NCBI GenBank assembly: GCA_964622375.1
Contig: CAZUQA010000156.1
Location: 1 to 10,778 of the forward strand
Origin: CAZUQA01 sp964622375
Lineage (GTDB): Bacteria > Bacillota_I > Bacilli_A > Erysipelotrichales > Erysipelotrichaceae
DNA: 10,778 bases
Direction of reading: 5' to 3'
Shown: positions 4,901-10,778 of the stretch, piece after piece
Layout: every line of letters begins with the position of its first letter
How positions within the stretch are numbered: position 1 is the first letter of the stretch
Notes under the pieces: model-generated
What the model was told of the DNA's origin: nothing
Seen by the model: the letters and a program-made list of their open reading frames with translations, nothing else
Database searches by the model: none
Translations under genes and position numbers: made by a program

Positions 4901-7802
4901 TCGTATTGTAAGTGTTAATATGTCCCGGACCACCGGACCACGTCATTTCATAAGCGTATACACTGATAAAATCCGGTGATAAATAACTGGCTGCCGTGGT
5001 TTTGCCGGCTTGCCATCTGGGATTAGCCGCATTGTACGAAGTCAGATTAAGAGCGGAAACCGGATCGCTAGAACTGGCATCAAAACTGTTACTGTGATCG
5101 GTTACCGCAAAGAAATCCAGTTTAGCATTATTCTTAGCCCAATCGTAGGCTTCATTGAGCGAGCCGGAGCCATCTGAATTATTAGAATGGGAGTGAATTT
5201 GCCCAAAGTAAATTCGTTCACCCCCGCTGGGTTTAAACTCATAAATAAACACGGCTTCCGGGCTATCATCATACCCGCTTTCTTCGGCAAAAGCGCTAAT
5301 GCGAATCGGGAATTCTGACTCCAAGAAAGTCAAAGCTGTGCTATATACCGCTTCTGGCAAAGTAGTTTCTCCGGTTTCACCGAAATTCTTGGTTACGCTA
5401 TATTTAATCGTAGCTGCCGGATGGTTGTATACTGTCAGATAGACTTCATCATAATAAGCTAGTTTACTACCGCTGGGGGGTGTTGCCAGCACCTGGGGTA
5501 AAGCTGCCGGCAAATACACATAAAGTTTTACCGGGCTTTCCGCTGCACCTTTAGCCGCTTTGGTCTTAATTGATAGCGGATTGCCATTAAATACTAGCGG
5601 CGTACTGTAAAGAACCCAGGTTGGTGTTGGACTGTCGATATCCGTTGTGTAGTAAACATCGGCTCCACTTGACATAGTTGCCAAACTGATAGTTGCCCCG
5701 ATAGCTAATCTGCCGCTATCCGGCGTGGCAATAACCGGAGCTACATCATCAGGACCATAGTATTCATCCCCCTTAACAATTAGGCTGATGATTTGTGAAG
5801 TCCCACCACTGGCTATCGTTCCACCGTTAGCACTAGCATCGGAGAACAATGAGATTCTGACAATAACCTCCGCCTTGTTACTGGCATCATCTGGTAAAAT
5901 AATGTTCTTATAACAGTCAGTAACTATAGTGTTTCCCGGTAAAGAGCGAAGCGTTGTTGGTACATATCTAAAACTAACGCCGCCATCAACACTATACTCC
6001 ACCATAAAGTCACTAGGTCCGGTATTGCTGCTCCTTTGTGTTGTATTAATATTTATATTTCTAAAACCTAAAGTGGAAATAGTAAACTGCCAATATTTTG
6101 TTCTTATATTGCTACCCGCAGTCCCATTCCAGGTGTCCGTACTATAGCCACCATTAGACATGGCATTACCACCTGTTCCCGGTTTAGCGCTTGTAGTTAG
6201 TACAGCGGCATCTTTGTTCACTCCGCCACTTGCCGGTGCCGGATTCCAAGTAGTTGCTGGGGCAACGGGTGCTGTTGGCTGCCATTGAGCAATGACTTTA
6301 TTGTCACCAAGCATCTCGTTGATTATCGTTGGTGTTTGTAAATCGACTGTGGTATTTGCTGGGGTATTTGTCGGCATTACTTGAATTTCCGTACCGTAGC
6401 GACTGGCAACACCGTAAATATCATACATGCCATTAATTATTCCGGTCGGTAATGAACCCCGATAAGTAACGGTAAGCCCGTCTTTGGTAATTGAATGGCT
6501 GACATTTCCTGTACCGCTCACTCGCGTGAGAGTTACTCCGCGAATTATTACCGGAGCATACTCATAAGTGCCGCTGAGTATAGCCTGCAAAGTAACTTCA
6601 AAATATTTTATTTCATTATCTTCGGAAAGCACCCAGATTGTGGGGTTTCCGGGACTTGCAGCTGCCGGAATTATCTGTGTCAGATTTCCGTAATTATCGG
6701 CTCTATCCACTTTTACGCGAATCTTCTGACCAATTTTAGCATTTGTCCCGCCACTTAAAGTTGAGAAATTCCCTGAACCTGTGGGGTTAGTGTATAAAAG
6801 CATACCCCCGGTTTCATCTTGTAGGTAATAGTTGTTCGCTGAAGGATTCGCTACAATAACTCCCTCAACAAAGGTATTTGGACCATAGGTATAGGGATGA
6901 GCAGTTTTTCTAAAAACCGCAAATGGTATAACATTGATTGTTTTGCTTAAGTTGTAGGTTATAGTCGCTACTTCACTGTCATCCAGTCCTGCCTTTACAG
7001 CTATTGCCTTGACTGTCGTGCTACCTTCGGTGTTAATTTCAAAAGGAACAGTATATGAAGTACTGGCGGCTGTTGGTGTGGTGCCGTCCGTAGTATAGTA
7101 AATGTCAGCATCAGCTGTTGCCGTGCTTATCGTAACTAAAAAATCATTTGTTTGATTACTACTGCTTGGAGTGATTGTCGGTGTTGCAACTTTTGTCACC
7201 GCTCCGGCAACTTCACCGGTTAAATCAATATTGATTAGCCTATTATTCCCGCCGCTTGCTCCATTACGAGATATCAGCCTGACCGTTACCAAACTTTGAT
7301 TATTGGCAGCTGAAGGAAGATCGATAGAAATTGTATTTGGATTGGCCGAATCTCTTGAAACAACATGCGGGCTCTCTGCCAGCTCAACAAATGGACCGGT
7401 TTCTACGCTGTACTGCATTTCATACTCATTGGGACCGGTTGATGTCGAGAATGTCTTAAATCTCAAGTTGATATCTTGGTACCCTATAGTGGAAAAACGC
7501 AGCTCCCAATATTGACCAGTTGGCAGTCCGCGCCACACTGAGGTATTACTTGCTGTTGTCGCTAACGTTGCCCCACCGGAGCTTGTCAAAATAAAATCAT
7601 TTTGATTAAATGTAGCAGCTACCGTTGTTGCTTTGATTTCCGTGCCTACATTCGGATTTGTTTCTGTAAAGCGCCATGTAGCTAAGACTTGTGACCCTAC
7701 ACCGGCATTAATCGGAAAGATACCCAGAGTGTTTACCAACAACAAAAGCGCCGTAAAAACACCAAGTATTCGTAATCCGATTGATTGATTTTTATTTTTC
7801 AT
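1953..7802 (-). CDS. Giant wall-anchored PHP-type (CehA/McbA-like) metallohydrolase
   Basis: A 1949-residue exported protein. Residues 1-33 are a signal peptide (basic start, hydrophobic 9-30, cleavage near NAG). Modules in order: beta-sandwich 40-198; chitobiase-like 203-284 (YYTTDGTTP at 235); two OB-fold-like modules about 288-490; second beta-sandwich 504-680; two chitobiase-like modules about 688-860; PHP hydrolase about 866-1130; beta module to about 1310; class I amidotransferase-like alpha/beta region about 1316-1610; two OB-fold-like modules 1622-1825; Big_2 1834-1910; tail GPGTGD (1915-1920), hydrophobic 1923-1940, then KKR. PHP metal ligands look complete: H870, H872, D902/H903, E952, H961, H1006 (NHPG), E1032, D1069 and H1071. 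The family cleaves ester or phosphoester bonds; the substrate is unknown. OB-fold modules of this kind occur in extracellular nucleases of the YhcR type, so phosphoesters or nucleic acid breakdown products are reasonable guesses only. AGGGG lies seven to eight bases before the ATG. Own promoter and terminator. No frameshift. Confidence 0.85.
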   Translation of the reverse strand: MKNKNQSIGLRILGVFTALLLLVNTLGIFPINAGVGSQVLATWRFTETNPNVGTEIKATTVAATFNQNDFILTSSGGATLATTASNTSVWRGLPTGQYWELRFSTIGYQDINLRFKTFSTSTGPNEYEMQYSVETGPFVELAESPHVVSRDSANPNTISIDLPSAANNQSLVTVRLISRNGASGGNNRLINIDLTGEVAGAVTKVATPTITPSSSNQTNDFLVTISTATADADIYYTTDGTTPTAASTSYTVPFEINTEGSTTVKAIAVKAGLDDSEVATITYNLSKTINVIPFAVFRKTAHPYTYGPNTFVEGVIVANPSANNYYLQDETGGMLLYTNPTGSGNFSTLSGGTNAKIGQKIRVKVDRADNYGNLTQIIPAAASPGNPTIWVLSEDNEIKYFEVTLQAILSGTYEYAPVIIRGVTLTRVSGTGNVSHSITKDGLTVTYRGSLPTGIINGMYDIYGVASRYGTEIQVMPTNTPANTTVDLQTPTIINEMLGDNKVIAQWQPTAPVAPATTWNPAPASGGVNKDAAVLTTSAKPGTGGNAMSNGGYSTDTWNGTAGSNIRTKYWQFTISTLGFRNININTTQRSSNTGPSDFMVEYSVDGGVSFRYVPTTLRSLPGNTIVTDCYKNIILPDDASNKAEVIVRISLFSDASANGGTIASGGTSQIISLIVKGDEYYGPDDVAPVIATPDSGRLAIGATISLATMSSGADVYYTTDIDSPTPTWVLYSTPLVFNGNPLSIKTKAAKGAAESPVKLYVYLPAALPQVLATPPSGSKLAYYDEVYLTVYNHPAATIKYSVTKNFGETGETTLPEAVYSTALTFLESEFPIRISAFAEESGYDDSPEAVFIYEFKPSGGERIYFGQIHSHSNNSDGSGSLNEAYDWAKNNAKLDFFAVTDHSNSFDASSSDPVSALNLTSYNAANPRWQAGKTTAASYLSPDFISVYAYEMTWSGGPGHINTYNTTGFVSRNNSPLNVKANDAGLRAYYEILKAHPDSISQFNHPGPTFGNFNNFNYFDPVIDQRITLLEVGNGEGAVGGNMYWRSYDQYDLALQKGWHVAPTNNQDNHLGLWGNSNTCRTAIWTNDLSVDGLYNALRDRRVYATEDENLEIYYSLNDRPLGTIINVVPTQAHFVAEISDPDVADRIVKVAIVTNSGEIYTVNPNAQSYILNYTINNPSSGYYYIKVVQADGHIAVTAPVWLGQGAAVGINTVKLSVDMPVTNESLNIITELFNAEDEVAVVEKMTYALKGQAPFLVNNTASNITANSNLTLTAAYTPLVAEETFIVVTATIRVKGTTKDYSYEIPLNVFNEAELIYVGIDGSHHNEYVSGYYANYMGNFITIAARSGIRVVVLNTSSELIAALNNPKYQAVLFTVPSRRIASGGSSTGRVPYDTYSSTELAAVSAFAERGGMVIVSGWGDFYESYANVMAAMSPSDHMAAQQNALLQAAGSSLRVGDDEAKDNVSHGSDSTARLYLTFYNGFTSPLLAGVRSEQIFSQYAGTTVYAVDGSGNPLATLPNSITPVVSGHLSSFSSDDDGDGFGLGLSGGTKIPLPKYDSRILLMAHETVEHSSGERSIVIVAGGAFMSNYEVQVELENYATLPYSNYNIVLNMLELIKPVVITDIAAAKLLPPGTKVIIEGIATTNVYNGLDENGNTGFFDCIYVQDSTGGINLFPVSSGVSEGQKIRVYGTVSSYQDEIQLAVERVVIRDYSINKVTPTNLTITEALEAENTGKLIKIEGIVTAVYKDATGNITQITVVDPADATKEIAIYINSYITKGVTIDPVTIGDRVIASGIDSIGENKTSNTDFLPRLRIRDRSEITVISSRVLPTGVTLNVTSINLAINSTYNLIATLSPDTATATLTWESSNPTIATVDSAGLVKALKKGKVTITVRTENGLTASAIVNVNNNGGPGTGDTSAVWLVLTLMSLCGTIFAVSSKKRIFQK
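5763..6293 (-). repeat. Beta-sandwich copy 2 within the giant surface protein
   Basis: Residues 504-680 repeat the fold of residues 40-198. Corresponding stretches are KYWQFTISTLGF and QYWELRFSTIGY, then TGPSDFMVEYSVDGG and TGPNEYEMQYSVETG. Copy 2 is longer and more diverged at the DNA level. The role is probably ligand or surface binding, by inference from fold type. Confidence 0.75.
7209..7685 (-). repeat. Beta-sandwich copy 1 within the giant surface protein
   Basis: Residues 40-198, directly after the signal peptide, open with LATWRF and close with IDLTGEV, matching IAQWQP and LIVKGDE of copy 2. Each copy is followed by chitobiase-like modules, which suggests duplication of a module block. 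Confidence 0.75.
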
Positions 7803-7833
7803 ATGTTTCCCCTTTTATGGAATTTCTAATCAC

Positions 7834-7839
7834 ATTATA
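7834..7839 (-). promoter_or_regulatory. -10 element of the giant surface protein gene
   Basis: A perfect TATAAT on the minus strand, about 32 bases before the ATG, gives a leader of roughly 25 nt with AAAAGGGG as ribosome site. The -35 position holds only a T-rich stretch (TATTTT, 17 bp upstream) inside a long AT-rich tract, which may act as an UP-like element. The leader is too short for a riboswitch. Confidence 0.65.
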
Positions 7840-7951
7840 AACTTTTAGCAGATTAAAAAATAGTTGTTTTTTTTAACTTTTCGAACAATTTAGTTTTTTG
7901 TATCGATGTTCGGTAATAACGAATAATGTTTTAGATTATTGAAAAACCCGC

Positions 7952-7980
7952 AAAAAAAGTACTTTAGCCGTACTCTTTTT
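7952..7980 (-). terminator. Intrinsic terminator of the hisS-aspS operon
   Basis: On the minus strand, AAAAAGAGTAC (7980-7970) pairs with GTACTTTTTTT (7962-7952) around a seven-base loop GGCTAAA. The stem has one G-U pair and ends in seven T. It starts six bases past the aspS stop codon. Confidence 0.85.
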
Positions 7981-7986
7981 ATCAAC

Positions 7987-9723
7987 TTAAACTATTTTGA
8001 TATGTAGTTCTTCCAGTTGTTTAGCATCAACAGCGCTTGGGGCATCAGTCAGCGGACAACGGGCAGCAGCATTCTTAGGAAAAGCAATGACATCCCGGAT
8101 GGAATCTGTCTGCAGGATGACCATAACCAAGCGATCCAAGCCGATAGCAATGCCACCATGAGGCGGAGTGCCATACTTAAAGGCATCAACAAAGAAACCG
8201 AAGCGCGCTTGGATTTGTTCAGCGGTGAAACCCAAAATCTCAAATACTGCTTTTTGCATTTCTTGATTATAGATTCTCAGTGAGCCACCGGCTACCTCAT
8301 TGCCATTGAGTACCAAGTCATAAGCTTGTGCTATAATAGCCGCCGGATTGGCTTTCACTTCTTCAACATCGGCAGTTTGCGGACGAGTGAAAGGATGGTG
8401 GCGCGAATAATAGCGTTGATCGTTTTCATCATATTCAAATAAAGGAAAATCTTCTACCCACAAGAAAGAATATACTTGCGGATCATACAGTTTCAATTCT
8501 TTACCTAGTGCACTGCGTAAAGCGCCCAAAGCATTGCAGGCTTTCTCCCAAAAATCACAGACGATAAATATCATGGCGTTATCCTTGGGGTTTAAAGCTT
8601 CACAAAGTCTCTCTTTTTCCGCCGCGGTGATATACTTGGCAGCACTTCCTTCAAGGGTATTATCTTTAAACTTCAAACTGACTAAACCACTGCCTCCGTG
8701 CTTTTTAATCAGCTCGCCATAATCATCCACTTGCTTACGCGACACTTCGCCAAAATCAGCGACACATAAAGCTTTGATTACTTTACCGACCTTTAAGCCT
8801 TCACTAAAGACTTTAAACTCGCTGTCAATAAAGATGTCACTGACATCCTGAAGACAAAGTTCAAAGCGGTTGTCCGGTTTGTCGCTACCATATTTGTTTA
8901 GAGCTTCTTCAAAAGTCAAACGCGTAAAAGGCATAGAAACTTCAATATCCCTTACTTCTTTCATCACTTTGACCATCATTTCTTCAATCATCTGATGAAT
9001 GTCAGTTGCTTCAAGAAATGAAGTTTCAATATCAATTTGGGTGAAGTCCAGTTGGCGGTCAGCTCGCAAGTCTTCATCGCGGAAACAACGAGCAACTTGA
9101 TAGTAACGTTCCAAACCGGCTACCATCAACAATTGTTTAAACAACTGTGGTGATTGCGGCAAAGCATAGAATTGTCCGGGATGAACCCGAGCCGGCACCA
9201 AATAGTCTCTGGCTCCCTCCGGCGTTGATATAGTCAAAATCGGGGTTTCCACTTCAATAAAATCTTGAGCATCCAAATAAGCCCGGATACATTTGACTAT
9301 GCGATGACGATCGATAATGTTTTTTTGCATAAGCGGTCGTCTTAAATCGAGATAACGATATTTCAATCTTACTTCTTCTAAGGCATCTGTCACATCGGCA
9401 ATAATCAAGGGTGTAGTTTCGGCACTGTTGACAATGTCAACCTCAAAAACCGCAACTTCAATTTCCCCAGTCGGCAAATTGGCGTTGACACTCTGCCGTG
9501 CTCTTACGACCCCACTTACTGCAAGAATGTACTCATTACGTACATCTTTTATTTTTTCTGCCAGCTGGACAGCGAAAACCAGTTGGGTAATACCGTAGCG
9601 GTCTCGCAAATCAATAAAAACCAGTGAACCCAGGTTCCGCCTTTTAGCTACCCAACCGATAAGCTCAACAACGTCATCAGTATTCTTTATTCGCAGTTCG
9701 CCGTTATTGTGTGTTCTTTTCAT
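7987..9723 (-). CDS. aspS: Aspartate--tRNA ligase (bacterial type)
   Basis: Class IIb synthetase, cytoplasmic, charging tRNA(Asp) with aspartate using ATP. Using the start chosen here it has 578 residues, close to the usual 585-595. The N-terminal OB-fold anticodon domain is clear (GWVAKRRNLGSLVFIDLRDR). The catalytic core shows motif 2 FRDEDLRADRQLDFTQID (Arg at about 215), the bacterial GAD insertion domain around 280-420, and motif 3 GIAIGLDRL (Arg at about 531), followed by SIRDVIAFPKNAAARCPLTD. I prefer the ATG at 9723-9721 to the one six bases upstream (9729). It gives the family-typical beginning MKRTHNNGEL, and it lies eight bases after the ribosome site instead of two. A Leu stands where non-discriminating AspRS often have His (KRRNLG), which leans towards a discriminating enzyme. 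It follows hisS directly. Confidence 0.97.
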   Translation of the reverse strand: MKRTHNNGELRIKNTDDVVELIGWVAKRRNLGSLVFIDLRDRYGITQLVFAVQLAEKIKDVRNEYILAVSGVVRARQSVNANLPTGEIEVAVFEVDIVNSAETTPLIIADVTDALEEVRLKYRYLDLRRPLMQKNIIDRHRIVKCIRAYLDAQDFIEVETPILTISTPEGARDYLVPARVHPGQFYALPQSPQLFKQLLMVAGLERYYQVARCFRDEDLRADRQLDFTQIDIETSFLEATDIHQMIEEMMVKVMKEVRDIEVSMPFTRLTFEEALNKYGSDKPDNRFELCLQDVSDIFIDSEFKVFSEGLKVGKVIKALCVADFGEVSRKQVDDYGELIKKHGGSGLVSLKFKDNTLEGSAAKYITAAEKERLCEALNPKDNAMIFIVCDFWEKACNALGALRSALGKELKLYDPQVYSFLWVEDFPLFEYDENDQRYYSRHHPFTRPQTADVEEVKANPAAIIAQAYDLVLNGNEVAGGSLRIYNQEMQKAVFEILGFTAEQIQARFGFFVDAFKYGTPPHGGIAIGLDRLVMVILQTDSIRDVIAFPKNAAARCPLTDAPSAVDAKQLEELHIKIV

Positions 9724-9725
9724 TA

Positions 9726-10778
9726 TCATTTCTCCCCCTGGTTAATCCAGCTATCCAACTGTTCGATCATTTTGTCGGCTTTTATACTCAAGTTTTCCTG
9801 AGTCGCAATGTTCTTTAGAGTTACTTCATCTTTACTGACTTCATCTTCCCCTAAGATAATTACTACTTTGGCATTTTTTCTTTCTACGGTTTTAAATTGC
9901 GCTTTTAAAGAACGCCCTGAATAGTCTAAATCACAGCTGTAACCATTAGCGCGACATTCGGTAGCTAATTGCAGAGCTTTCATCTGAAAAGTCGCAGCTA
10001 AAGGCATAATATAAATATCCAACTGTGCCCCAACAGGAAACTCAATCTTTTCGCTTTCACAAGCTACTAACAACCTCTCAATACCCATACCAAAACCAAT
10101 ACCGCTGATGGGTGGACCGCCAAAATACTCAACTAAATTGTCATAACGCCCACCACCAAACACTGTAGATTGCGCTCCCATTTCCGGGTTTACTGAAACT
10201 ACTTCAAAAACGGTATGAGTATAATAGTCTAAACCACGAACCAGTTTTTCTTCAACTTCATAATCTATAGCTAATTCATCTAAACCCTGTAGAACTGTTG
10301 TGAAATACCCGCTTGATTCCGCATTAAGGTAATTGCTTAAGCGGGGCACATTTTTTAAGATATCTGAATCTTTATCCACCTTACAATCGAGTATTCGTAA
10401 AGGGTTTTGCTTGTAGCGCCTTTGACAATCCGGACATAAGTTGGTAATTAAAGGCTGAAAATAGGCTATTAATGCTTCGCGATAAGCCGCCCGTGAACTT
10501 TCATCGCCCAAAGTATTAATTAGTACTTTCAAATCTTTTAAACCGACGGCTTTGACAAAAGAATAACCCAAAGTAATCAATTCAACATCAAGTAGAGGAT
10601 TTTTCACACCTACCACCTCCGCTCCAAATTGATGGTGGATACGCATCCTGCCTTTCTGCGGTCTTTCATAACGAAAATTTGGTGAAAGGTAATAGCATTT
10701 ATAGGGTTGGTCAGCTAATGTGTAAAGTTTATGCTCGACAAAAGAGCGCATGATGCCAGCTGTCCCTTCCGGTCTTAG
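9726..10778 (-). CDS. hisS: Histidine--tRNA ligase, missing its N-terminus at the window edge
   Basis: Class IIa synthetase charging tRNA(His), cytoplasmic. The frame stays open to the right edge: nine residues LRPEGTAGI precede the methionine at 10751, so that methionine is internal and about 70-80 residues lie outside. The visible part is 350 residues. Landmarks in order: LRPEGTAG; motif 2 RYERPQKGRMRIHHQFGAE; CPDCQRR..NPLRILDCKVD; the HisRS signature LVRGLDYYTHTVFEV; GGGRYDNLVEYFGGPPISGIGFGMGIERL (motif 3); and an alpha/beta anticodon-binding domain over the last 90 residues (LDIYIMPLA to the end). One oddity is His at the motif 2 position that is usually Phe (GRMRIHHQ against the common GRYRQFHQ). 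aspS follows with only two bases between stop and preferred start, so the two are co-transcribed. The promoter and any T-box leader lie outside the window. Confidence 0.97.
   Translation of the reverse strand, partial: LRPEGTAGIMRSFVEHKLYTLADQPYKCYYLSPNFRYERPQKGRMRIHHQFGAEVVGVKNPLLDVELITLGYSFVKAVGLKDLKVLINTLGDESSRAAYREALIAYFQPLITNLCPDCQRRYKQNPLRILDCKVDKDSDILKNVPRLSNYLNAESSGYFTTVLQGLDELAIDYEVEEKLVRGLDYYTHTVFEVVSVNPEMGAQSTVFGGGRYDNLVEYFGGPPISGIGFGMGIERLLVACESEKIEFPVGAQLDIYIMPLAATFQMKALQLATECRANGYSCDLDYSGRSLKAQFKTVERKNAKVVIILGEDEVSKDEVTLKNIATQENLSIKADKMIEQLDSWINQGEK
9732..9739 (-). promoter_or_regulatory. Ribosome binding site that decides the aspS start
   Basis: AGGGGGAG on the minus strand, inside the end of hisS. 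It is two bases from the first possible ATG (9729) and eight bases from the second (9723), so the second start is favoured. With the first ATG the genes would overlap by ATGA. Confidence 0.7.

Noticed and set aside
5102..5290. Minus-strand 62-residue open frame, and several plus-strand frames of 60-95 residues over aspS and the giant gene
   Set aside because: They lie inside well-supported coding sequence in other frames, have no ribosome sites or family features, and resemble shadow frames.
7882..7912. Inverted repeat CGAACA ... TGTTCG, half-sites like the Gram-positive LexA (SOS) box
   Set aside because: The halves are separated by 19 bases where the SOS box has four, and the site lies 43 or more bases upstream of the giant gene's -10. 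Chance in AT-rich DNA is likely.
7803..7980. Riboswitch, T-box or leader RNA upstream of the giant gene
   Set aside because: The TATAAT at 7834-7839 leaves a leader of only about 25 nt; the rest of the gap is the aspS terminator and AT-rich DNA.
1..10778. CRISPR array, transposase, phage or defence genes
   Set aside because: No regularly spaced repeats, no integrase or transposase motifs and no toxin-antitoxin-like pair were seen in any frame.

Overview
The window reads as a chromosomal segment of a low-GC Gram-positive bacterium (Bacillota). Four things point there: a complete UPF0154/YneF gene (a family of Bacilli, Erysipelotrichia and Mollicutes-type lineages), strong GGAGG ribosome binding sites with sigma-A promoters, a lipoprotein, and a giant surface protein ending in a sortase-type tail. 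The tail implies a walled cell, not a true mollicute. I cannot name a genus. Every supported gene lies on the minus strand, so transcription runs from right to left.

Right part (7987-10778): the 3' part of hisS and complete aspS form a tight translation operon, closed by a good intrinsic terminator at 7952-7980. Middle (1953-7802): a 1949-residue secreted protein with its own promoter and terminator. It carries a complete PHP-type (CehA/McbA-like) metallohydrolase core inside many beta-rich modules: two copies of a beta-sandwich, three chitobiase-like modules, four OB-fold-like modules, a class I amidotransferase-like alpha/beta region and a Big_2 domain, then a variant sorting signal. Next (757-1800) is an unrecognised 347-residue lipoprotein, also with its own promoter and terminator.

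Left part (1-756): a gene-free 382-bp gap that holds the best unlisted element, a probable 6S RNA. Its promoter is at 587-616 and its 10-bp closing stem joins 571-580 with 429-438. Then come yneF, a terminator-like hairpin, and the first 42 codons of a Gfo/Idh/MocA-type oxidoreductase. In Bacillus subtilis the 6S-1 gene (bsrA) lies just downstream of hisS-aspS. The two exported-protein genes here therefore look like an insertion into a conserved hisS-aspS-6S neighbourhood.

The genes do not form one pathway. hisS-aspS serve translation and 6S RNA would modulate RNA polymerase. The giant hydrolase and the lipoprotein are a plausible cell-surface pair, but each is a separate transcription unit and nothing in the sequence proves joint function.
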